5,235 nucleotides of DNA from Treponema sp. (GTDB taxonomy: Bacteria > Spirochaetota > Spirochaetia > Treponematales > Breznakiellaceae). Shown here in pieces: positions 1-5,160 of the stretch. The notes under the pieces were generated by a model. It made no database searches. It was not told the origin of the DNA and saw nothing but the letters and a program-made list of their open reading frames with translations. Position 1 is the first letter of the stretch. The number at the start of each line of letters is the position of its first letter. Made by a program: the position numbers and the translations under genes. The DNA lies in NCBI GenBank assembly GCA_031258265.1, contig JAIRNB010000344.1, positions 1-5,235 of the forward strand. The letters are read 5' to 3'.

Positions 1-2
1 TT

Positions 3-278
3 AGCTTTTTAGGCAATATTGAAAATGACAAAGTCCTTGCCAAAATAGATGCTTCGAGAGTGAACTCCATGGACTTCCATGCCAGAATTCGTCTTATCAT
101 TGCCATCTGGTATGGTGGAACCGATCCTTCGTTATGCCCGGAAAGCCAATGAATACATCAAAACCGCCTTGATGAAATTTGGGCTCAATACATTGAAACC
201 CTTGAAGCCATCTGCCTGTTTGCCCGAAAAAGTACTTCAGAATCGGCGATTTTTCTTGACCCTTGTGCTTCCAAATAG
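3..278 (+). pseudogene. Unidentified partial reading frame with an internal TGA
   Basis: One forward frame is open from the left edge. It has a TGA at 150-152, then stays open in the same frame to a TAG at 276-278. The part before the TGA gives about 49 residues including IDASRVNSMDFHAR and IIAIWYGG; the part after gives about 41 residues including NRLDEIWAQY and LEAICLFARK. This reads more like real protein than the overlapping frame at 79-348. I do not recognise the family. Either a gene from outside the window ends at 150-152 and the rest is chance, or this is a decayed gene with a premature stop. The second half alone is short enough to be open by chance. It is more AT-rich than the chaperone genes. 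Confidence 0.3.
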
Positions 279-285
279 GTATTTT
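256..285 (+). promoter_or_regulatory. Possible sigma70-type promoter for grpE
   Basis: TTGACC at 256-261 matches five of six bases of the -35 consensus. TATTTT at 280-285 matches four of six of the -10 consensus. The spacer is 18 bases. Transcription would start near 292, giving a leader of about 118 bases before the grpE ATG at 410. It overlaps the tail of the broken upstream frame. No CIRCE operator lies in or after it. Seen by eye only; the -10 is weak. Confidence 0.35.
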
Positions 286-373
286 TTAAGAGAACGGCCC
301 TATCCTAAAAGAATTCTCGTTCCAGGGCGGACGGCTTTGGGGTTTTAGAGGCGGAATAGTTTTACACGGAGAC

Positions 374-393
374 TGCGCCCCGCGGGGGGTGCA
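374..393 (+). promoter_or_regulatory. GC-rich hairpin in the grpE leader
   Basis: Bases 374-381 (TGCGCCCC) pair with 385-393 (GGGGGTGCA). There is one bulged G and one G-U pair, and the loop is the three bases GCG. The core CCCCGCGGGG is a palindrome. The hairpin ends 16 bases before the ATG at 410. It buries both the only G-rich stretch near the start and the possible GTG start at 389. That argues for the ATG start, or for translation control by this structure. The fold is seen in the sequence; its role is inferred. Confidence 0.4.
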
Positions 394-409
394 ACTAAAC
401 GAAAAGAAA

Positions 410-1177
410 ATGTCAAAACACCCATCAAAAAGCGCCATTCACCACAAAGAACCGGGCAATGAAACCGGCAGGCCGGAGGAAGCGGGGACTATCCCGCAGG
501 AGCCGGAACAAGAGCGGGCCGGGAATACGGGTTCCGGGGAGGCTGGGCTGGAAACCGGAGAAAATCCGGTGAACGATACGGCCGCAGAAGCGCCCGCCGG
601 AGGGGAAGAGGCCGCGAAGGGCGGTGAAAGTTCCGGGCCGGAGGAACGGATCGCGGAACTGGAAGCCCAAAATGCCGATCTCAAGGACCAACTGCTCCGC
701 AAGGCGGCGGATGTCGAGAATTTCCGCAAGCGGATAAACCGGGAAAAACAGGATGCCATTGATTTTGCCAACCAGAGCCTGCTTTTGGACCTGATCCCGG
801 TCCTGGACGATTTTGACCGGGCCATGCAGTCTGCGGAAATTTCCAGGGATTTTACCGCCCTTTATGAGGGCCTGGGGATGATCGCCCGGCGGCTGAGTTC
901 CATCCTGGACAGCAAATGGGGGCTTAAAAGCTATATTTCCGCCGGTACCCTCTTTGATCCCAACTTCCACGAGGCCTTGATGATGGAAAAGTCCTCGGCG
1001 GTTACTGAACAAACCGTTCAAATGGACCTGCTTAAGGGCTATACCCTGAAAAACCGGGTAATCCGCAGCGCCAAGGTCAAGGTTTTAGACCCCGATCCTT
1101 CGGCCCCTGCCATAGAGGCCCCCAAAGCGGTGGAAGATCCGGTGGAAGCTGAAGGGGAAGGGAAGCCGGAAACCTAG
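410..1177 (+). CDS. grpE: GrpE, nucleotide exchange factor of DnaK
   Basis: GrpE acts in the cytoplasm as a dimer that opens the DnaK nucleotide cleft, releasing ADP so ATP can bind and substrate can leave. With the ATG start the protein has 255 residues. Residues 1-76 are rich in Gly, Glu, Ala and Pro and probably disordered. Residues 77-142 form the long dimerisation helix (ERIAELEAQNADLKDQLL, then VENFRKRINREKQDA). The helical bundle follows. Residues 171-226 are the beta head with the family signature FDPNFHEAL (182-190) and GYTLKNRVIRSAKVKV (210-225). The last 30 residues are an acidic tail. At 255 residues it is longer than E. coli GrpE (197), through extensions at both ends. An in-frame GTG at 389 would add seven residues, but it lies inside a hairpin. 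Neither start has a good ribosome binding site. It is first in the grpE-dnaK-dnaJ cluster. Confidence 0.95.
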   Translation: MSKHPSKSAIHHKEPGNETGRPEEAGTIPQEPEQERAGNTGSGEAGLETGENPVNDTAAEAPAGGEEAAKGGESSGPEERIAELEAQNADLKDQLLRKAADVENFRKRINREKQDAIDFANQSLLLDLIPVLDDFDRAMQSAEISRDFTALYEGLGMIARRLSSILDSKWGLKSYISAGTLFDPNFHEALMMEKSSAVTEQTVQMDLLKGYTLKNRVIRSAKVKVLDPDPSAPAIEAPKAVEDPVEAEGEGKPET

Positions 1178-1198
1178 CAGCCTGACGGCAATGAGAAC

Positions 1199-1227
1199 AC
1201 GGTTTTTATTTCCCGGCGGGGAACCGT
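1199..1227 (+). other. Imperfect hairpin after grpE
   Basis: TTCCC (1210-1214) pairs with GGGAA (1219-1223) around the loop GGCG. Just outside, ACGG (1199-1202) pairs with CCGT (1224-1227), leaving a seven-base bulge on the left arm. It begins 21 bases after the grpE stop. It could mark a 3' end or a processing site. There is no T-run directly after it, so it is not a classic terminator by itself. Confidence 0.3.
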
Positions 1228-1229
1228 AT

Positions 1230-1251
1230 CGCGCGGCAAAGCGCGGGTTTT
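1230..1251 (+). terminator. Weak terminator-like hairpin after grpE
   Basis: CGCGC (1230-1234) pairs with GCGCG (1241-1245) around the loop GGCAAA, followed by GG and four T's (1248-1251). The stem is short and the T-run brief, so termination would be partial at best. Together with the hairpin just before it, it could lower read-through from grpE into dnaK. Confidence 0.3.
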
Positions 1252-1352
1252 AGAATATGCTTAAGATCGGGGCAGCGGGGACTTGTTACGGCTTTCCTAA
1301 AGCTTTGGTTTTGGGAAACTGCGTTTTGCCTGTCCGGCTTCCCCGAATTCAA

Positions 1353-1382
1353 GGAAAAAGCGGGCTTTTAGCCGTTTTTTCC
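1353..1382 (+). terminator. Long hairpin with T-rich arm before dnaK
   Basis: GGAAAAAGC (1353-1361) and GGC (1363-1365) pair with GCC (1371-1373) and GTTTTTTCC (1374-1382). The loop is TTTTA, one G (1362) is bulged, and one pair is G-T. The GC core followed by six T's looks like an intrinsic terminator on the + strand; the A-run on the other arm would make it work on the - strand too. It ends 55 bases before the dnaK start, so it would lie in the dnaK leader of any transcript coming from upstream. A terminator or attenuator role is inferred. Confidence 0.45.
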
Positions 1383-1400
1383 AGGGTAAATATTAACACT

Positions 1401-1419
1401 TAGGGCGGCGGCGGCCCTA
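1401..1419 (+). promoter_or_regulatory. GC-rich hairpin next to the dnaK ribosome binding site
   Basis: TAGGGC (1401-1406) and GCCCTA (1414-1419) form a perfect six-pair stem around the loop GGCGGCG. The stem ends three bases before the ribosome binding site at 1423. In RNA it could affect ribosome access; in DNA the symmetry could be an operator. It does not match CIRCE (TTAGCACTC-N9-GAGTGCTAA). Confidence 0.4.
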
Positions 1420-1422
1420 TAT

Positions 1423-1428
1423 AAGGAG
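1423..1428 (+). promoter_or_regulatory. Ribosome binding site of dnaK
   Basis: AAGGAG sits nine bases before the ATG at 1438. It is strong and well placed, and fixes the dnaK start. Confidence 0.85.
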
Positions 1429-1437
1429 CTAACTATT

Positions 1438-3366
1438 ATGGGAAAGATTATCGGCATTGACCTGGGGACTACCAATTCCTGTGTATCCGTCCTGGAAGGC
1501 GGCGAACCCGTGGTTATCCAGAACTCCGAAGGGGGGCGTACCACCCCCTCTATCGTCGGGTTCACCAGCAAAGGGGACCGGGTTGTGGGACAGCCGGCAA
1601 AAAACCAGATGATCACCAATCCGGAAAATACCGTGTATTCGATAAAACGGTTCATGGGCCGTTCTTACTCCGAGGTGGGGGCCGAGATGAAGCGGGTACC
1701 CTACCATGTGGTAGAACAGGCCAACGATCTGCGGGTAGACATTGCGGGGAAGAAGTATTCCCCCCAGGAAATTTCCGCCTTTATCCTCCAAAAAATGAAA
1801 CAGACCGCGGAAGACTACCTGGGTGAAACGGTCACCGAGGCGGTGATCACCGTACCGGCCTACTTCAACGACGCCCAGCGGCAGGCCACCAAGGACGCGG
1901 GGAAGATCGCCGGGCTGGACGTAAAACGGATCATCAACGAGCCCACGGCGGCCTCCCTGGCTTTTGGTTTTAACAAGGACCAAAAAAAAGAGAAGACCAT
2001 CGCCGTGTACGACCTGGGGGGCGGCACCTTTGATGTTTCCATCCTGGAACTGGGAGAGGGGGTCTTTGAGGTAAAGTCCACCAATGGGGATACCCACCTG
2101 GGGGGCGATGATTTTGACCTGAAGATCCTGGAATGGCTTATCGAAGAATTCAAACGGGATACGGGAATAGACCTGGGGCAGGACCGGATGGCCCTGCAGC
2201 GGCTGCGGGAGGCCAGCGAAAAGGCAAAGATCGAGCTTTCCGCCATGCAGACCACGGAGATCAACCTGCCCTTTATCACCGCGGACCAGAGCGGACCCAA
2301 GCATTTACAAAAAAGCCTGACCAGGGCGAAATTTGAACAGATGGTAGCCGATCTTTTAGAGCGGTCCAAGGAACCCTGCAAGAAGGCCCTGACGGACGCG
2401 GGGCTTAACGCGGATCAAATTGACGAGGTGATCCTGGTAGGGGGTTCCACCCGGATTCCCGCGGTCCAGCAGATCGTCAAGGACCTGTTCAAAAAAGAAC
2501 CCAACAGGGGAGTAAACCCCGACGAAGCGGTAGCCATCGGCGCGGCCATCCAGGGGGGTATCCTGGGGGGCGATGTGAAGGATGTGCTGCTTCTGGACGT
2601 AACTCCCCTTTCCCTGGGGATCGAGACCCTGGGCGGCGTGATGACCCGGCTTATCCCCCGGAACACCACCATTCCCACCCGAAAAAGCCAAGTTTTCTCC
2701 ACCGCGGCGGACGGACAGACCGCGGTCTCCATACAGGTACTCCAGGGCGAACGGGAAATGGCGTCCCAAAACCGTACCCTGGGCCGTTTTGACCTGGTGG
2801 GGATTCCCCCCGCGCCCCGGGGTATTCCGCAAATCGAGGTAACCTTCGACATCGACGCCAACGGCATCGTCCATGTATCCGCCAAGGACCTGGGGACCGG
2901 GAAAGAACAGAAGATCCGCATTGAAAGTTCCTCCGGCCTGAACGACCAGGATATTGACCGCATGGTTAAAGAAGCGGAACTCCACGCCGAGGAAGATAAA
3001 AGGGAACGGGAGAAAGCGGAGGTCCGTAACGAAGCGGACAGCATGATCTACAGCACCGAGAAAAACATCAAGGATCTGGGAGATAAAGTCAGCGCGGCGG
3101 ATAAGTCCAAGACCGAAGAGGCTATCGCTGAACTCCGCAAGGCCCTGGAGGGCGGCGACATCCAGACCATCAAAGATAAGACCGAAGCCCTGAAACAGGC
3201 CTCCTACAAAATCGCCGAAGAAATTTACAAGTCCCAGGCCCAGCAGGGCGGGGGACAGCAGGATTTCAACGCCAATGCGGGGGCATCCGGCGGCGGAGAT
3301 AACGCCGCGAATAACACCAAAAGCGCCGAAGACGCGGATTACGAAGTGGTGAACGACGACAAATAG
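1438..3366 (+). CDS. dnaK: DnaK, Hsp70 chaperone
   Basis: DnaK is the central Hsp70 of the cytoplasm. It binds exposed hydrophobic peptide stretches and releases them in an ATP-driven cycle set by DnaJ and GrpE. The 642-residue product is full length. The nucleotide-binding domain covers roughly residues 1-380, with IGIDLGTTNSCV (5-16), the phosphate motif DLGGGTFDVSIL (from 192, including the conserved Thr 197) and the adenosine motif GGSTRIP (335-341). The interdomain linker DVLLLDV is at 382-388, with TPLSLGIETLGGVMTRLIP opening the substrate-binding domain (to about 505). The helical lid follows to about 600. The end is a Gly/Gln/Asn-rich tail closing with YEVVNDDK, in the style of bacterial DnaK tails. 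No key residue is missing. The sequence looks like treponemal DnaK from memory. It follows grpE after 260 bases and precedes dnaJ by 72. Confidence 0.99.
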   Translation: MGKIIGIDLGTTNSCVSVLEGGEPVVIQNSEGGRTTPSIVGFTSKGDRVVGQPAKNQMITNPENTVYSIKRFMGRSYSEVGAEMKRVPYHVVEQANDLRVDIAGKKYSPQEISAFILQKMKQTAEDYLGETVTEAVITVPAYFNDAQRQATKDAGKIAGLDVKRIINEPTAASLAFGFNKDQKKEKTIAVYDLGGGTFDVSILELGEGVFEVKSTNGDTHLGGDDFDLKILEWLIEEFKRDTGIDLGQDRMALQRLREASEKAKIELSAMQTTEINLPFITADQSGPKHLQKSLTRAKFEQMVADLLERSKEPCKKALTDAGLNADQIDEVILVGGSTRIPAVQQIVKDLFKKEPNRGVNPDEAVAIGAAIQGGILGGDVKDVLLLDVTPLSLGIETLGGVMTRLIPRNTTIPTRKSQVFSTAADGQTAVSIQVLQGEREMASQNRTLGRFDLVGIPPAPRGIPQIEVTFDIDANGIVHVSAKDLGTGKEQKIRIESSSGLNDQDIDRMVKEAELHAEEDKREREKAEVRNEADSMIYSTEKNIKDLGDKVSAADKSKTEEAIAELRKALEGGDIQTIKDKTEALKQASYKIAEEIYKSQAQQGGGQQDFNANAGASGGGDNAANNTKSAEDADYEVVNDDK

Positions 3367-3420
3367 CGGAAACACGGGGAAGACGGCGGGGAGAGTTTCC
3401 CCACTTCTCCCGGTCCGCTA
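3364..3420 (+). promoter_or_regulatory. Large imperfect hairpin filling the dnaK-dnaJ gap
   Basis: TAGCGGA (3364-3370), which includes the dnaK stop codon, pairs perfectly with TCCGCTA (3414-3420). Inside it CGGGG (3375-3379) pairs with TCCCG (3408-3412) with one G-T pair. After one bulged base, AAG (3380-3382) pairs with CTT (3404-3406). At the tip GGGGA (3388-3392) pairs with TCCCC (3398-3402) around GAGTT. That gives about 20 pairs, ending six bases before the dnaJ ribosome binding site. There is no T-run, so it is more likely an RNA processing, stability or translation-control element than a terminator (inference). Confidence 0.5.
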
Positions 3421-3426
3421 TAAATT

Positions 3427-3431
3427 AAGGA
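3427..3431 (+). promoter_or_regulatory. Ribosome binding site of dnaJ
   Basis: AAGGA lies seven bases before the GTG at 3439. It decides the start: nearby ATGs at 3431 and 3437 are in other frames, while the GTG gives the family N-terminus MAKRDYYEVLG. Confidence 0.75.
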
Positions 3432-3438
3432 TGCTGAT

Positions 3439-4578
3439 GTGGCTAAACGTGATTACTACGAAGTTCTCGGCGTACCCAAAAACGCTTCCAAGGATGATAT
3501 AAAAAAAGCATACCGTAGACTGGCTATCCAGTATCATCCCGACAAGAACCCCGGAAACAAGGATGCGGAGGAAAAATTCAAGGAAGCCACCGAGGCTTAC
3601 GAGATACTTTCCGATGATCAAAAGAAGTCCGCCTACGACCAGTTCGGCTTTGCCGGGGTGGAAGGCATGGGAGGCGGCCATGACTGGAGTAATTTCCGGG
3701 GTTTCGAGGATATTTTTGGCGGCGGGGATTTTAGCAGCATCTTCGATACCATATTCGGAGGCGGCTTTGGCGGCGGTTTCGGGGGGGGCCGCTCCTCCAG
3801 AAACGCCAACGGAGCCCGCCAGGGGGCAAACCTCCGTTCCGATATTGAAATTTCCTTTAAGGACGCGGTTTTCGGTACCAAAGTAGAAATCCAGTATTCC
3901 CGGAACGAAAGCTGCCCGGCCTGTCACGGGACCGGGGCGGCGGAAGGTTCCGGCAAAAAAGTTTGTCCCGCCTGCCAGGGTTCCGGTCAGATACGCCGCA
4001 GCCAGGGCTTTTTCTCCGTGGCCTCTACCTGCCCTAACTGCGGCGGGGAAGGCTACATCATCGAGCGGCCCTGCAAGGAATGTGGCGGTTCCGGGGTTCA
4101 GCGAAAGCGGCAGAAGATCATGGTCACTATCCCGGCGGGGGTGGAAAACGGCCGGCGGGTACACATTCCCCGGCAGGGAGACGCGGGAGTCAACGGCGGG
4201 CCGCCGGGAGACTTGTACGTGTTTATCAGGGTCAAACCCCACGAGTATTTTGAACGCCAGGATCTGGACCTGTACTGCGCGGTTCCCGTTTCTATCGCCC
4301 AGGCCAGCCTGGGGGCGGAAATCCACGTAAGTACCCTGGACAAGAAAACCATCAAGGTTAAGGTCCCTTCCGGGATTCAAAACGGCAAAATGCTCCGTAT
4401 CAAAAACGAGGGTGTCCCCTCCGGCAGCCGCCGGGGGGATCTCTACATCAAACTTATGGTCCAGGTGCCGGAAAGACTTTCCAAACGGGGCCGGGAACTG
4501 ATGGAAGAACTCTCCAGGGTGGAAGGGGAAAACGACAGCCCCAAACCCATCCCCCTTTCCGTCCTGGCCGGCTCGTAA
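3439..4578 (+). CDS. dnaJ: DnaJ, class A Hsp40 co-chaperone
   Basis: DnaJ binds unfolded clients, passes them to DnaK and triggers DnaK's ATP hydrolysis through its J-domain. The protein has 379 residues, normal for the class. The J-domain is at about 4-70 with the essential HPD at 33-35. A Gly/Phe-rich region spans about 70-118 and carries two similar segments, EDIFGGG (90-96) and DTIFGGG (103-109). The zinc-binding domain has four complete CxxCxGxG motifs: CPACHGTG (159-166), CPACQGSG (176-183), CPNCGGEG (198-205) and CKECGGSG (212-219), so all eight zinc-ligand cysteines are present. The two C-terminal client-binding beta domains and dimerisation end follow from about 220. The start is GTG, supported by the ribosome binding site and the conserved N-terminus. 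It is last in the cluster, probably co-transcribed with dnaK. Confidence 0.98.
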   Translation: MAKRDYYEVLGVPKNASKDDIKKAYRRLAIQYHPDKNPGNKDAEEKFKEATEAYEILSDDQKKSAYDQFGFAGVEGMGGGHDWSNFRGFEDIFGGGDFSSIFDTIFGGGFGGGFGGGRSSRNANGARQGANLRSDIEISFKDAVFGTKVEIQYSRNESCPACHGTGAAEGSGKKVCPACQGSGQIRRSQGFFSVASTCPNCGGEGYIIERPCKECGGSGVQRKRQKIMVTIPAGVENGRRVHIPRQGDAGVNGGPPGDLYVFIRVKPHEYFERQDLDLYCAVPVSIAQASLGAEIHVSTLDKKTIKVKVPSGIQNGKMLRIKNEGVPSGSRRGDLYIKLMVQVPERLSKRGRELMEELSRVEGENDSPKPIPLSVLAGS

Positions 4579-4622
4579 AGCCCCCGCGGTATTCCGTTAT
4601 AGGCTGTTATGCGCCATTGCCT

Positions 4623-4696
4623 ACACAAAAATAAAATGAAAACAGAAATTGTTGATTTATTTATGTGTTACAATTTATTGCCAAGTATTTTTGTGT
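4623..4696. terminator. Nested AT-rich inverted repeat after dnaJ, possible terminator
   Basis: ACACAAAAATA (4623-4633) is perfectly complementary to TATTTTTGTGT (4686-4696), 11 pairs enclosing 52 bases. Inside, AAATTGT (4646-4652) pairs with ACAATTT (4670-4676) around a 17-base loop. It is the most obvious symmetric structure after the dnaJ stop (4576-4578). The stem is AT-rich and the loop large, so it is a poor classic terminator; a binding site for a protein is an alternative. Confidence 0.3.
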
Positions 4697-4791
4697 GATT
4701 TTGGTTTTGCCTATTTTCCTGTCCCATACAAGTTGCCTGGTTTTTCCCCGTGGTATTATTGGTTCCTTTTATAGTGTTTGTTTTTTGTTTA

Positions 4792-4811
4792 GGAATTCCG
4801 GCCGGCCGAAT
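4792..4811. other. GC-rich palindromic island
   Basis: GGAATTCC (4792-4799) overlaps the palindrome GGCCGGCC (4800-4807). ATTC (4795-4798) pairs with GAAT (4808-4811) to extend a small hairpin with one bulged C. It stands out because both flanks are very AT-rich, and it lies 22 bases before the first tandem repeat. No function is recognised. Confidence 0.3.
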
Positions 4812-4833
4812 AAAAGATTTTAAATTTGTTCCC

Positions 4834-4995
4834 TGTTTATGTTTGAATATTTTTATGCCGGACAACCTGACTAAAGATGATTTTCTATCAAAAAAGGCCG
4901 GTGTACATATAGCATCTGTTCCAGACTGATCTGTTGTCTTTTTTGCCAAATCCAGGTTGTCCTGACTGGATAGATAGAATGTTGCATTTTTCTTT
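4834..4995. repeat. Tandem repeat, copy A (about 162 bp)
   Basis: The copy opens with TGTTTATGTTTGAAT, found again exactly 162 bases later at the start of copy B. Its core, 4860-4962, is bounded by a perfect 10-pair inverted repeat, GGACAACCTG (4860-4869) and CAGGTTGTCC (4953-4962). Inside, CAAAAAAG (4889-4896) pairs with CTTTTTTG (4938-4945). The core matches copy B at about 80% of positions by hand alignment. It could be a small non-autonomous mobile element, a structured RNA or a decayed coding repeat; the sequence does not decide. Confidence 0.75.
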
Positions 4996-5160
4996 TGTTT
5001 ATGTTTGAATGATTTTTATATTGGACAACCCGGTTATAGACAGTTTCCTATCGGAAAGGCCGGCGTATATATAGCGTTTGTTCCAGACTGATCGGTTATC
5101 TTTTTTGCCAGGCCCAGGTTGTCCGGGATGAATGGGTGGATAGGATATTTTACATTTTTT
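4996..5160. repeat. Tandem repeat, copy B (about 165 bp)
   Basis: It begins directly after copy A with the same 15 bases. The core, 5023-5124, is bounded by GGACAACC (5023-5030) and GGTTGTCC (5117-5124), eight pairs. Inside, CGGAAAG (5052-5058) can pair with CTTTTTTG (5100-5107) using two G-T pairs and one extra T. Blocks identical to copy A include TGTTCCAGACTGATC (5079-5093) and TCTTTTTTGCC (5099-5109). The right edge is blurred: the last shared block is ACATTTTT-like sequence near 5152-5160. Confidence 0.7.

Noticed and set aside
79..348. An 89-codon + strand open frame before grpE
   Set aside because: It overlaps a more protein-like frame, has no ribosome binding site that I can see, and its product resembles nothing known. 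Read as chance.
389..409. GTG at 389 as the grpE start
   Set aside because: It lies in a stable-looking hairpin and the nearest GGAG (368-371) is 17 bases away. The ATG at 410 is preferred, though it also lacks a good ribosome binding site.
425..1021. Minus-strand open frames opposite grpE
   Set aside because: They lie opposite an intact, recognisable grpE and have no recognisable motif.
340..1254. Shared ten-base word GGGTTTTAGA at 340-349 and 1245-1254
   Set aside because: It lies at different distances from grpE and dnaK, and the second copy is explained by the end of a terminator-like hairpin. Probably chance.
1429..4380. Long minus-strand open frames opposite dnaK and dnaJ (for example 1429-2304, 2356-3375, 3418-4380)
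   Set aside because: They mirror GC-rich, codon-biased real genes. Their products are low-complexity and match no family I know, while the + strand products are unmistakable chaperones.
4649..4760. Promoter-like words (TTGTTG with TACAAT; TTGCCT with TATTAT)
   Set aside because: Spacers of 14 and 15 bases are too short, and such words are expected by chance in AT-rich sequence.
4668..4949. Minus-strand open frame of 93 codons starting with TTG
   Set aside because: It starts inside repeat copy A, lacks a well-placed ribosome binding site, and its continuation is a Lys/Asn/Thr-rich stretch expected from A-rich sequence. Its counterpart in copy B is frameshifted.
4834..5160. CRISPR array
   Set aside because: There are only two copies, the unit is about 162 bp, and there is no pattern of short repeats with unique spacers.
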